This document shows, piece after piece, positions 7,141-11,498 of a stretch of 11,799 bases of DNA. The number at the start of each line of letters is the position of its first letter. Position 1 is the stretch's first letter. Both the position numbers and the translations under genes were made by a program. Origin of the DNA: Desulfurococcales archaeon (GTDB lineage Archaea > Thermoproteota > Thermoprotei_A > Sulfolobales > WANQ01); contig JALUDQ010000145.1 in NCBI GenBank assembly GCA_027043985.1, positions 1-11,799 on the forward strand, read 5' to 3'. The notes beneath the pieces are model-generated. The model had not been told where the DNA came from. It searched no databases and saw only the letters and a program-made list of their open reading frames with translations.

Positions 7141-7572
7141 TTATTGTACTATCACTATGTTTCCTCCACGTCTCTTAGCCTTTTTCAATAATTTATGTGC
7201 AAGAGTTCTTGAAGGAGTTCCATAATATGCTTCTCGCCTACTCTTAGCTGGTTTTAAGCCCACGTATCCCTTAACTGCTATAATTGTTATAGATGCTCCC
7301 AGCTCCTCTATTCTTCTACGGATATATTCTAGGTCTTCTCTAACTTCATCTGGCTCAACGCCAGGGATCTCTAATACTACTTCCTCAGTACCCCTCTCCT
7401 TATCGAGACCATAGACTACTACTGCTCGCCACTTAGAGACAAACCATTCAACAAGACTGGTGAGGGTCCCGGTAACGATATTCGGCCTATATTCGCTCCA
7501 CCCTTTCTCCTCTACTAGTTCACCGAATTCGTCTAAGTCCATTACAACTATAGTACCCTCCACAAGACTCAT
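7141..7572 (-). CDS. Conserved-looking small protein, possible stand-alone palm (GGDEF-like) domain
   Basis: This 143-residue protein has no function I can name. It begins with a hydrophobic strand running into DLDEF (IVVMDLDEFGELVEE; Asp12, Asp14). That pattern resembles the first metal-binding strand and helix of palm-type nucleotidyl cyclases and polymerases (DxDxF in GGDEF and Cas10 palm domains). Next come a helix (about 36-48), a strand, the turn VVYGLDKERGTEEVVLEIPG (about 52-71) where GGDEF domains carry their signature, a charged helix (73-92) and the strand ASITIIAVKG. This beta-alpha-beta-beta-alpha-beta order fits a minimal palm of about 100 residues. A basic tail (KLLKKAKRRGGNIVIV) follows. 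GTP cyclohydrolase III of archaea also has a palm fold and is an alternative relative. ATG 7572 has GGGGGTG about ten bases upstream. The fold assignment is inference; that the gene is real is likely. Confidence 0.72.
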   Translation of the reverse strand: MSLVEGTIVVMDLDEFGELVEEKGWSEYRPNIVTGTLTSLVEWFVSKWRAVVVYGLDKERGTEEVVLEIPGVEPDEVREDLEYIRRRIEELGASITIIAVKGYVGLKPAKSRREAYYGTPSRTLAHKLLKKAKRRGGNIVIVQ

Positions 7573-7576
7573 AAGC

Positions 7577-7660
7577 TATCCACACCCCCTACATACATGG
7601 GATGAGGACGTGGGCAGCCATCGACTAGGGAGGGATGAGATTCCTATCTCACACTGACCG
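7577..7660. other. GC-rich leader with hairpin, possible structured RNA element
   Basis: This lies directly before the 143-residue gene. Of the 88 bases from 7573 to 7660, 48 are G or C, well above the surrounding intergenic DNA. It contains a perfect 6-base stem with 4-base loop (TGAGAT/ATCTCA, 7636-7651). If transcription starts near 7668 it forms a leader of about 95 bases that ends in the GGGGGTG ribosome binding site. In hyperthermophiles, local GC enrichment often marks structured RNA. No known riboswitch is recognised. Confidence 0.35.
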
Positions 7661-7665
7661 CTCAA

Positions 7666-7684
7666 AATATCTTCTAAAGATATT
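7666..7684. promoter_or_regulatory. Perfect 19-base inverted repeat, candidate operator
   Basis: AATATCTT-CTA-AAGATATT has two perfect 8-base arms around a 3-base centre. A TATA-like GATAAAAGG (7690-7698, minus) lies just upstream and predicts transcription from about 7668. The repeat would then sit between the TATA box and the start site, where archaeal repressors commonly bind. A second, imperfect repeat (ATCTAT/ATAGAT, 7719-7736) lies 35 bases further upstream. No named regulator is implied. Confidence 0.45.
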
Positions 7685-7689
7685 ATCCT

Positions 7690-7698
7690 CCTTTTATC
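7690..7698 (-). promoter_or_regulatory. TATA-like element for the palm-like protein gene
   Basis: GATAAAAGG on the minus strand. Predicted start near 7668, just at the inner edge of the 19-base inverted repeat. Confidence 0.35.
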
Positions 7699-7804
7699 TT
7701 ACTCTGCTTGGGATAACTATCTATAGATTTATAGATCCCCTTAATTCACTCTAGAAAACTCTGAAGTTAAGTCTAGATAATTTGTTCTCTAGCTTCTTGG
7801 GGTT

Positions 7805-7834
7805 TTATGGAAAAATAGAAAATAAAAACTTCAA
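7805..7834 (-). terminator. T-rich terminator after the TATA-binding protein gene
   Basis: The minus strand reads GTTTTTATTTTCTATTTTTCC 10-30 bases after the TAA stop at 7840. This is three T runs with no hairpin, a strong archaeal-style U-rich terminator. The rest of the gap down to about 7740 shows nothing else recognisable. Confidence 0.6.
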
Positions 7835-7839
7835 TATGT

Positions 7840-8442
7840 TTATACTGGTATATATTCTTCTTCTGTGATATGTCTTCTTATACATCCTAGTTCTTTGAGT
7901 TTCTGATAGATCTTGTACACCGCCTCTCTAACCTCGTCTTCGCTTTTTGCACCCGTTATGACCATTTTACCGCTACTGAATATTAGTAGGACTACTTGTG
8001 GATCCGACATACGGTATATTAGGCCAGGGAACTGTTCGGGCTCATACATGTTGTCTTCTAATAGGAAAGCTGCCTTCTCTAGATTCACCTCTACATATAG
8101 GTTTGCTGAAGCAACAATGTTTTGGATCTGGATCTTAGGTTTACCCGTTATAACTATACCCTTCTTACGCAATGTCCTTATTATCTTCTTGACTGCACGT
8201 ATTAGTTCAAGCGTGCTCTTCGCGCCCGTTACAACCATTTTACCTGACTTGAATATCAGTGCGGTTACCTTGGGGGTGTCTAGTCTAAATATGAGCCCAG
8301 GGAACTGGTCGGGATTATACTCTACTGTCGGTATGCTTCTCTCTATAGCGTATAAATCGAGTGTTTGGTCGAGAGTTACTGTTGCGACAATATTCTCTAT
8401 CTTTATTGATGGTTCACGCTCTAATACAAGCTGGGACACCAA
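7840..8442 (-). CDS. tbp: TATA-box-binding protein (TBP)
   Basis: This general transcription factor bends promoter DNA at the TATA box and, with TFB, recruits RNA polymerase. The 200-residue protein shows the saddle's two direct repeats: [16 protein letters not shown]...QFPGLIFRL...[14 protein letters not shown], then [10 protein letters not shown]...QFPGLIYRM...[14 protein letters not shown]. The conserved DNA-intercalating phenylalanines (in FPGLIFR/FPGLIYR and LIFKSG/LIFSSG) are present in both halves. It closely resembles Sulfolobus TBP and ends with the usual acidic tail (TEEEYIPV). The start is either TTG 8442 or GTG 8439, adjacent and in frame. GAGGTG (8448-8453) is five or eight bases upstream, so they cannot be separated. 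The promoter has several TATA-like elements, which would allow feedback by its own product. It lies 73 bases after the phosphoesterase gene. Confidence 0.98.
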   Translation of the reverse strand: MVSQLVLEREPSIKIENIVATVTLDQTLDLYAIERSIPTVEYNPDQFPGLIFRLDTPKVTALIFKSGKMVVTGAKSTLELIRAVKKIIRTLRKKGIVITGKPKIQIQNIVASANLYVEVNLEKAAFLLEDNMYEPEQFPGLIYRMSDPQVVLLIFSSGKMVITGAKSEDEVREAVYKIYQKLKELGCIRRHITEEEYIPV

Positions 8443-8452
8443 GACGGCACCT

Positions 8453-8499
8453 CTTTTTAAGCACTACATAAGTTTTTAAACGGGGCTCCTTAAAAGCCC
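8453..8499 (-). promoter_or_regulatory. TBP gene promoter with three TATA-like elements and a hairpin
   Basis: On the minus strand three T/A boxes follow one another at about 17-base intervals: CTTTTAAGG (about 8488-8496), GTTTAAAAACT (8470-8480) and GCTTAAAAAG (8453-8462). Only the first predicts a start (about 8466) that keeps the GAGGTG ribosome binding site in the leader. That box lies in the 7-base loop of a perfect inverted repeat GGGCT/AGCCC (8483-8499). Confidence 0.45.
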
Positions 8500-8515
8500 T
8501 CCCCTATAATAGTCC

Positions 8516-9307
8516 TTATGCAACGGTTTCACTTAGAACGTTAAATAGTGTTTCCAGCTTAGGGAATTCGAGTAAGCCGAGCTCACTATCATATACTATA
8601 GGCTTAGACTCGTTTAGGAGAACCTTGTTTCTCATTATGGGTGAGAGATATGCTGAAGGCTCTAAGCTAACTGATGTCCCGGTTTGATAAGCGCCTATAG
8701 CTGGGAGAACTAGGAGTTTTGTCTCACTATTCTTTAACTGTGTGTAGAGAAAGCATGGATACTTTATAAGATACCCAAGTTTATCGCGTAGACCGAGGCT
8801 TGGGTGCTCATGCCCCATTATAATGAGCTTGTAATTACTTGTATTGCTGGGTAAAACGTCCTTATGACCATGCAATACTAATATCTCTCCTCCTACGACT
8901 AGGTAGTCTTCAACTAATTCAACATTACTATACCTGCGTAAAACCAGGGGGAGATAGTTGTCATGGTTTCCTCTTACAATTGTAACACGACTAACACGAC
9001 TAGACAAGAAACCCAGTACATCAAATAATTCCCGACGCTCTACTCTCCCCAACTGACCAAACTGGTGCTTAATATCACCTGCAACAACAATCCATTCAAC
9101 ATCAACTATTCCAAGAACAGTCTCCAAGACCTCTAAGAGCTTCTTCTTCTGAATACGTGGAAGAAATAATCCGTGAGCCGCTATTTCCTCCTCAAAGCCT
9201 AAGTGGGCATCAGCGAAGACTAGAGCTCTACTATTCTTAAGATAGACTACTGGGAAGGGTCCTGGAATCACGATACCTGGCATCAATTCTAGTGTTTCTG
9301 AACCCAA
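8516..9307 (-). CDS. Calcineurin-like metallophosphoesterase (COG1407/PdeM-like)
   Basis: This 263-residue enzyme hydrolyses phosphoester bonds with two metal ions. All family motifs are present: DAHLG (Asp33, His35), GDIKH (Asp78), GNHDN (Asn114, His115), LHGHKD (His146, His148) and GHEHPS (His166, His168). An N-terminal GPFPVVYLKNSRALVFADAHLG segment and the FEEE...GLFLPR stretch after DxHLG point to COG1407. The bacterial relative, PdeM, is associated with a DNA ligase/Lhr helicase damage-response set. No helicase or ligase is visible here, so a nucleic-acid role is only inference. The start is TTG 9307 with GAGG six bases upstream; ATG 9283 is an alternative that would trim eight residues. 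It is transcribed in the same direction as tbp, 73 bases downstream of it. Substrate unknown. Confidence 0.88.
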   Translation of the reverse strand: MGSETLELMPGIVIPGPFPVVYLKNSRALVFADAHLGFEEEIAAHGLFLPRIQKKKLLEVLETVLGIVDVEWIVVAGDIKHQFGQLGRVERRELFDVLGFLSSRVSRVTIVRGNHDNYLPLVLRRYSNVELVEDYLVVGGEILVLHGHKDVLPSNTSNYKLIIMGHEHPSLGLRDKLGYLIKYPCFLYTQLKNSETKLLVLPAIGAYQTGTSVSLEPSAYLSPIMRNKVLLNESKPIVYDSELGLLEFPKLETLFNVLSETVA

Positions 9308-9313
9308 CTCTAG

Positions 9314-9321
9314 CCTCTCCT
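9314..9321 (-). promoter_or_regulatory. Ribosome binding site deciding the TTG start of the phosphoesterase
   Basis: AGGAGAGG on the minus strand, ending six bases before TTG 9307. ATG 9283 has no such site. Confidence 0.5.
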
Positions 9322-9414
9322 AAAGAAAAGAGAACTAGATACCTAGCTTACAAGTATTACGGTTAGCAATCCGAAAACCATTACAAGTGAATGAACAGAG
9401 CAAGAGAATGTTTG

Positions 9415-9537
9415 TGGCGGGCCCGCCGGGATTTGAACCCGGGACTTCCGCCCGTCCATCAGATCGGAGCCAGGCTCTCCTGGTAGACGGTCTACGGGTT
9501 AAGAGCCCGCCGCTCTACCAGGCTGAGCTACGGGCCC
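9415..9537 (-). tRNA. tRNA-Lys(CUU) with variable-loop intron and encoded CCA
   Basis: The minus strand folds into a complete cloverleaf once a 46-base intron is removed. The acceptor stem GGGCCCG/CGGGCCC has 7 perfect pairs. The D stem is GCTC/GAGC with GG in the loop. The anticodon stem GCGGG/CCCGT closes the loop CTCTTAA, giving anticodon CUU for lysine. The T stem CCGGG/CCCGG encloses TTCAAAT. The discriminator is G (9418), followed by an encoded CCA (9417-9415). Exon 1 is 9537-9492 and exon 2 is 9445-9415. The mature RNA is 74 bases plus CCA, with variable loop AGGTC and a G15-C48 Levitt pair. Without splicing, the variable loop would be 51 bases, which is not credible for tRNA-Lys. Confidence 0.95.
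9446..9491 (-). other. Non-canonical tRNA intron between positions 45 and 46
   Basis: This 46-base intron carries a bulge-helix-bulge-like splice structure. Exon CCGU pairs with intron GCGG (one wobble), flanked by 3-base bulges AG^A and AA^G. The inner helix CCGUC/GACGG has five perfect pairs. The outer helix is weak, so this is a relaxed motif of the kind processed by the crenarchaeal heteromeric splicing endonuclease. Inside the intron is a separate perfect hairpin, CCAGG-AGAG-CCUGG. Cutting here leaves variable loop AGGUC. Confidence 0.8.
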
Positions 9538-9581
9538 ATTGCCATGGGTTTAGGAGCCACTCTACGCTAGATTTCTTGGTT

Positions 9582-9599
9582 CTTTAAGGTTTTTTAAAC
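9582..9599 (-). promoter_or_regulatory. Promoter of tRNA-Lys inside the end of the upstream gene
   Basis: The minus strand has GTTTAAAAAA (9590-9599) and CCTTAAAG (9582-9589), predicting starts near 9567 and 9559 and a 5' leader of 20-30 bases before the tRNA at 9537. Both boxes overlap the last codons and stop of the 248-residue gene. Confidence 0.45.
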
Positions 9600-10330
9600 T
9601 TGTCTCTTTTCGCTTCAAGTAGGCTTATTATTTCTAATATTCTATTCGTGTTTATGATAGCATCCTCTAATCCTATGAATTCTAATGTCTTCTCACCAAT
9701 AATGTTTTTCACTCTTTCATAGAGCCTCCTTGATCCCAAGACTATTGATTCCTTGCCTACAGCTTTCCTTAACTCGTTTCCTGGCGTTACCGTCGAGTAA
9801 TATAATGTTATTAACTTATAGCCATAGTTTATGGACGCGTATAATCCTATTGCTTGTGCTAGCATATAGTTGGAGCTTGGATTGCTTCTTAATACTGTTT
9901 TTTCTAGATGAGGTATTCTATTGCTTGGTAATATTATGTATCCATACTCCCCTAGTAGTTCCTCGGTATAGTAATATGATGTGTGCCGTGTTCTCCTATA
10001 CTTTACTAGTACTTCGCCAACCGGTTTATAGTCCCTATTGTATAGTACTCCGTGGAATACTTCTCCTTCTATCCCACTACATGATAATACTGTGCCGAAC
10101 CCTTCTAATACGCGTGTTATAAAGCATCCTGGATCATCCGATACAATTATAGTTAACCCATTATAATTGACTGGCACGTATTCTAGGAAGCCGTGTTTCT
10201 CCTCAACGCTTCCATTTAATTTTTTAAATACTTTTATTCTTGGCTTACAGCATTGACAACAACAAGGATTCTTATATAATAATTCGAGTAACTTTAAGAT
10301 CTCATCAATCCTCTCATTTATAGCGTACAT
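9584..10330 (-). CDS. Hypothetical protein with N-terminal CCCQCC cluster
   Basis: This is a 248-residue protein that I do not recognise. It starts with an amphipathic helix (about 4-20, INERIDEILKLLELLYK), which could form a coiled coil. Cys23, 24, 25, 27 and 28 (NPCCCQCCKP) follow, a dense cluster that could bind metal or form disulfides. The rest looks like a soluble alpha/beta protein: strand-rich LTIIVSDDPGCF, then GEVLVKYRR and GYIILPSNR, a helical section with NYMLAQAIGLYASINYG, and a helical C-terminus ending in basic KRDKFKKP. There is no signal peptide and no catalytic motif I can name. ATG 10330 has GGTGA five bases upstream and TTTATAAT at about 10354-10362, giving a short leader and a good promoter. 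Its end overlaps the tRNA promoter. Confidence 0.78.
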   Translation of the reverse strand: MYAINERIDEILKLLELLYKNPCCCQCCKPRIKVFKKLNGSVEEKHGFLEYVPVNYNGLTIIVSDDPGCFITRVLEGFGTVLSCSGIEGEVFHGVLYNRDYKPVGEVLVKYRRTRHTSYYYTEELLGEYGYIILPSNRIPHLEKTVLRSNPSSNYMLAQAIGLYASINYGYKLITLYYSTVTPGNELRKAVGKESIVLGSRRLYERVKNIIGEKTLEFIGLEDAIINTNRILEIISLLEAKRDKFKKP

Positions 10331-10351
10331 GAAGTCACCTTAACATTTTTG

Positions 10352-10364
10352 GGATTATAAATTA
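10352..10364 (-). promoter_or_regulatory. TATA box of the CCCQCC protein gene
   Basis: AATTTATAATCCC on the minus strand, about 28 bases before the start codon. It predicts a nearly leaderless transcript starting around 10332-10335. Confidence 0.5.
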
Positions 10365-10402
10365 CTGTAGATATAAGAAAAAGAATGTATGAGATCTAAA
10401 CA

Positions 10403-10416
10403 TAGTTTTAAAAATA
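10403..10416 (-). terminator. T-run after the DUF973-like gene
   Basis: GTATTTTTAAAAC on the minus strand, directly after the TAA stop at 10418. No hairpin. Confidence 0.35.
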
Positions 10417-10417
10417 C

Positions 10418-11104
10418 TTATCTTGGTGATGGGGGTGGAGGTGGTGCTACGTATCCTTGTTGTGCTGGTGGAATACTGGATAGCTTATTTAATGCCGAGT
10501 TTGCTGCTACGAATACTAGTATCCATGCTATGAATTGTAGTATTCCTATGAATATTCCTATTATGAATAATATGCCTGCTACTAGAAACAATGTCTCGCC
10601 TGTCTTGTCTTTTAATCTGAACATTCCTATAATTAACCCGACGAGACCTATTAACAAGAATATTGCGCCAATAACGAATAATCCTAGACCGCCAAAGACC
10701 ATTGCTGGATTTCGTGTAGCTATTACTGAAATTATTAATGCTACTCCTATTATGAATAATATGAAGCCTATAGCGTATCCTATCTTTACTAGTGTTGCAG
10801 CAGTACCGAACATTGATGGATCCGAGTTCCGGAGATGCGAGAATGCTGGTACGAGGAAAGCAAATAATGCTACAAGCCCTAATATAGCACCCACAATAGC
10901 TGCCGCTAGCACTCCTATTCCTCCCATCATAGCTCCAGCTCTTCCAAAGCTAAGCCCACCTAGCATTGCTGCAGTGAATCCTAAGCCTACTAGGAGCGCT
11001 GATATAATGTATAGCAGAGAAGCAGTTTTCAGCTTCTGCAAACCTTCTCTAAACTCTCTTTGAGCATAATCTGGTGGTTGCATCTGCATAGATGGGTAGG
11101 ACAT
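10418..11104 (-). CDS. DUF973-like multispanning membrane protein
   Basis: This 228-residue integral membrane protein of unknown function resembles the archaeal DUF973 family, which is common in Thermoproteota. A short cytoplasmic-looking N-terminus with the charged EFREGLQKLKTASLLYIIS entry to the first helix is the family-like part. Hydrophobic segments lie at about residues 28-50, 58-88, 105-128, 134-162 and 172-202, giving roughly five or six helices. Gly/Ala/Met-rich packing is seen in the second (GGLSFGRAGAMMGGIG). The C-terminal tail is Pro-rich (PPAQQGYVAPPPPPSPR) and could bind a partner. ATG 11104 has AGGTAGGT a few bases upstream, and CTTATTTACC (11137-11146) is a plausible TATA box. 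It appears to be a single-gene unit. The family call is from recall of the N-terminal pattern and topology. Confidence 0.8.
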   Translation of the reverse strand: MSYPSMQMQPPDYAQREFREGLQKLKTASLLYIISALLVGLGFTAAMLGGLSFGRAGAMMGGIGVLAAAIVGAILGLVALFAFLVPAFSHLRNSDPSMFGTAATLVKIGYAIGFILFIIGVALIISVIATRNPAMVFGGLGLFVIGAIFLLIGLVGLIIGMFRLKDKTGETLFLVAGILFIIGIFIGILQFIAWILVFVAANSALNKLSSIPPAQQGYVAPPPPPSPR

Positions 11105-11136
11105 ATTACCTACCTAATTCAATTCCTAAGAGTGGT

Positions 11137-11146
11137 GGTAAATAAG
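11137..11146 (-). promoter_or_regulatory. TATA-like element of the DUF973-like gene
   Basis: CTTATTTACC on the minus strand predicts a start near 11116, leaving a 12-base leader with the ribosome binding site. Confidence 0.35.
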
Positions 11147-11184
11147 AGTACTGTTCGTACACTATAGAATAAGCAAACCATATG

Positions 11185-11191
11185 TTTAAAG
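11185..11191 (+). promoter_or_regulatory. TATA-like element for the C/D RNA candidate
   Basis: TTTAAAG on the plus strand, predicting transcription from about 11214, some 14 bases before the proposed RNA. Confidence 0.3.
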
Positions 11192-11227
11192 AGTTAACAG
11201 TAAACAAGAGCTTAACTAGTAGAGAAT

Positions 11228-11291
11228 GGGTTATGATGAGCCTTCCCCTAACCGAATGCTATGAGGGTTTTTGACGGCCGCCTCTGAACCC
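11228..11291 (+). ncRNA. Candidate C/D-box guide RNA
   Basis: The plus strand has a perfect C box ATGATGA (11233-11239) and a perfect D box CTGA (11284-11287). They are enclosed by a terminal stem GGGT(T)/(A)ACCC directly outside the boxes, and an extra AATGGG/CCCATT pairing (11225-11230 with 11293-11298) could extend or replace it. C to D is 55 bases, the normal size of archaeal C/D sRNAs. Internal boxes are degenerate: a possible D' CCGA (11252-11255) and C' CTATGA (11259-11264). The spacing from C' to D is longer than usual, which is the main weakness. It would guide 2'-O-methylation of rRNA or tRNA with L7Ae, Nop5 and fibrillarin. Guide bases upstream of D read GACGGCCGCCT. Confidence 0.45.
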
Positions 11292-11309
11292 TCCCATTGC
11301 TTAAATATC

Positions 11310-11390
11310 CCGATTATTCGTCCTCGGTGCAGCCAGGGGATTCTTCACCTTTCCGCCGATGCGGGCTCCCGACGGCTCCTCATCGGATAA
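11310..11390. other. GC-rich block with inverted repeats, possible unidentified structured RNA
   Basis: From 11321 to 11386, 44 of 66 bases are G or C, which is exceptional here. It contains CCGATG/CATCGG (11356-11361 with 11381-11386), GGTG/CACC (11326-11329 with 11346-11349) and CCGA/TCGG (11310-11313 with 11324-11327); the last two overlap and cannot both form. A TATA-like GCTTAAATATCC (11299-11310, plus) would start transcription near 11330, and TGTTTAATGG (about 11405-11414, minus) near 11383, so the strand is undecided. SRP RNA, RNase P RNA, 5S and tRNA signatures were looked for and not seen. Confidence 0.35.
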
Positions 11391-11450
11391 AACGATGATA
11401 GCTCCATTAAACATTGACAGTTCACTATACTCTAATGTATTAGGACCATT

Positions 11451-11459
11451 ATAAAACTA
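11451..11459 (+). promoter_or_regulatory. TATA box of the kptA-like gene
   Basis: TTATAAAAC on the plus strand predicts transcription from about 11481, leaving an 18-base leader that contains GGAG (11488-11491), seven bases before the ATG. Confidence 0.55.
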
Positions 11460-11498
11460 TTAGGAGAAATAGTAGGTTAAGGTGCGTGGAGTACTCAG

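Noticed and set aside
7599..7657. Possible C/D-box RNA (GGGATGA twice, then CTGA)
   Set aside because: Both C-type boxes deviate from RTGATGA, no D' box is found and the flanks do not pair. The stretch is kept only as a GC-rich leader.
7913..8479. Plus-strand open frame of 188 codons
   Set aside because: It is antisense to the unmistakable TBP gene.
9446..9537. Canonical 37/38 intron in tRNA-Lys
   Set aside because: Bases directly after the anticodon loop (CCCGT) already complete the anticodon stem, and no bases before the T stem can pair with GCGGG. Only a variable-loop intron restores a normal tRNA.
9387..9587. Plus-strand open frame of 66 codons containing GPPGFEPGTSAR
   Set aside because: It is the complement of the tRNA-Lys gene. 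The PPGFEPGTS peptide is a familiar artefact of reading the T arm of tRNAs backwards.
10389..11063. Long plus-strand open frame (224 codons) rich in Asn, Pro and Ile
   Set aside because: It is fully antisense to the DUF973-like gene and reflects the complement of a hydrophobic codon pattern. The minus-strand protein has coherent membrane topology, a ribosome binding site and a TATA box.
11221..11400. RNase P, SRP, 5S RNA or fluoride riboswitch in the right-hand gap
   Set aside because: The conserved cores (for example GAGGAAAGUCC of RNase P, the GGAAGGGAGCA-type loop of SRP, the fluoride GGNGAUGG start) were looked for on both strands and not found.
11359..11454. Small plus-strand open frame of about 31 codons starting at ATG 11359
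   Set aside because: There is no ribosome binding site, it runs through the GC-rich inverted repeats and the kptA TATA box, and the composition is not protein-like.
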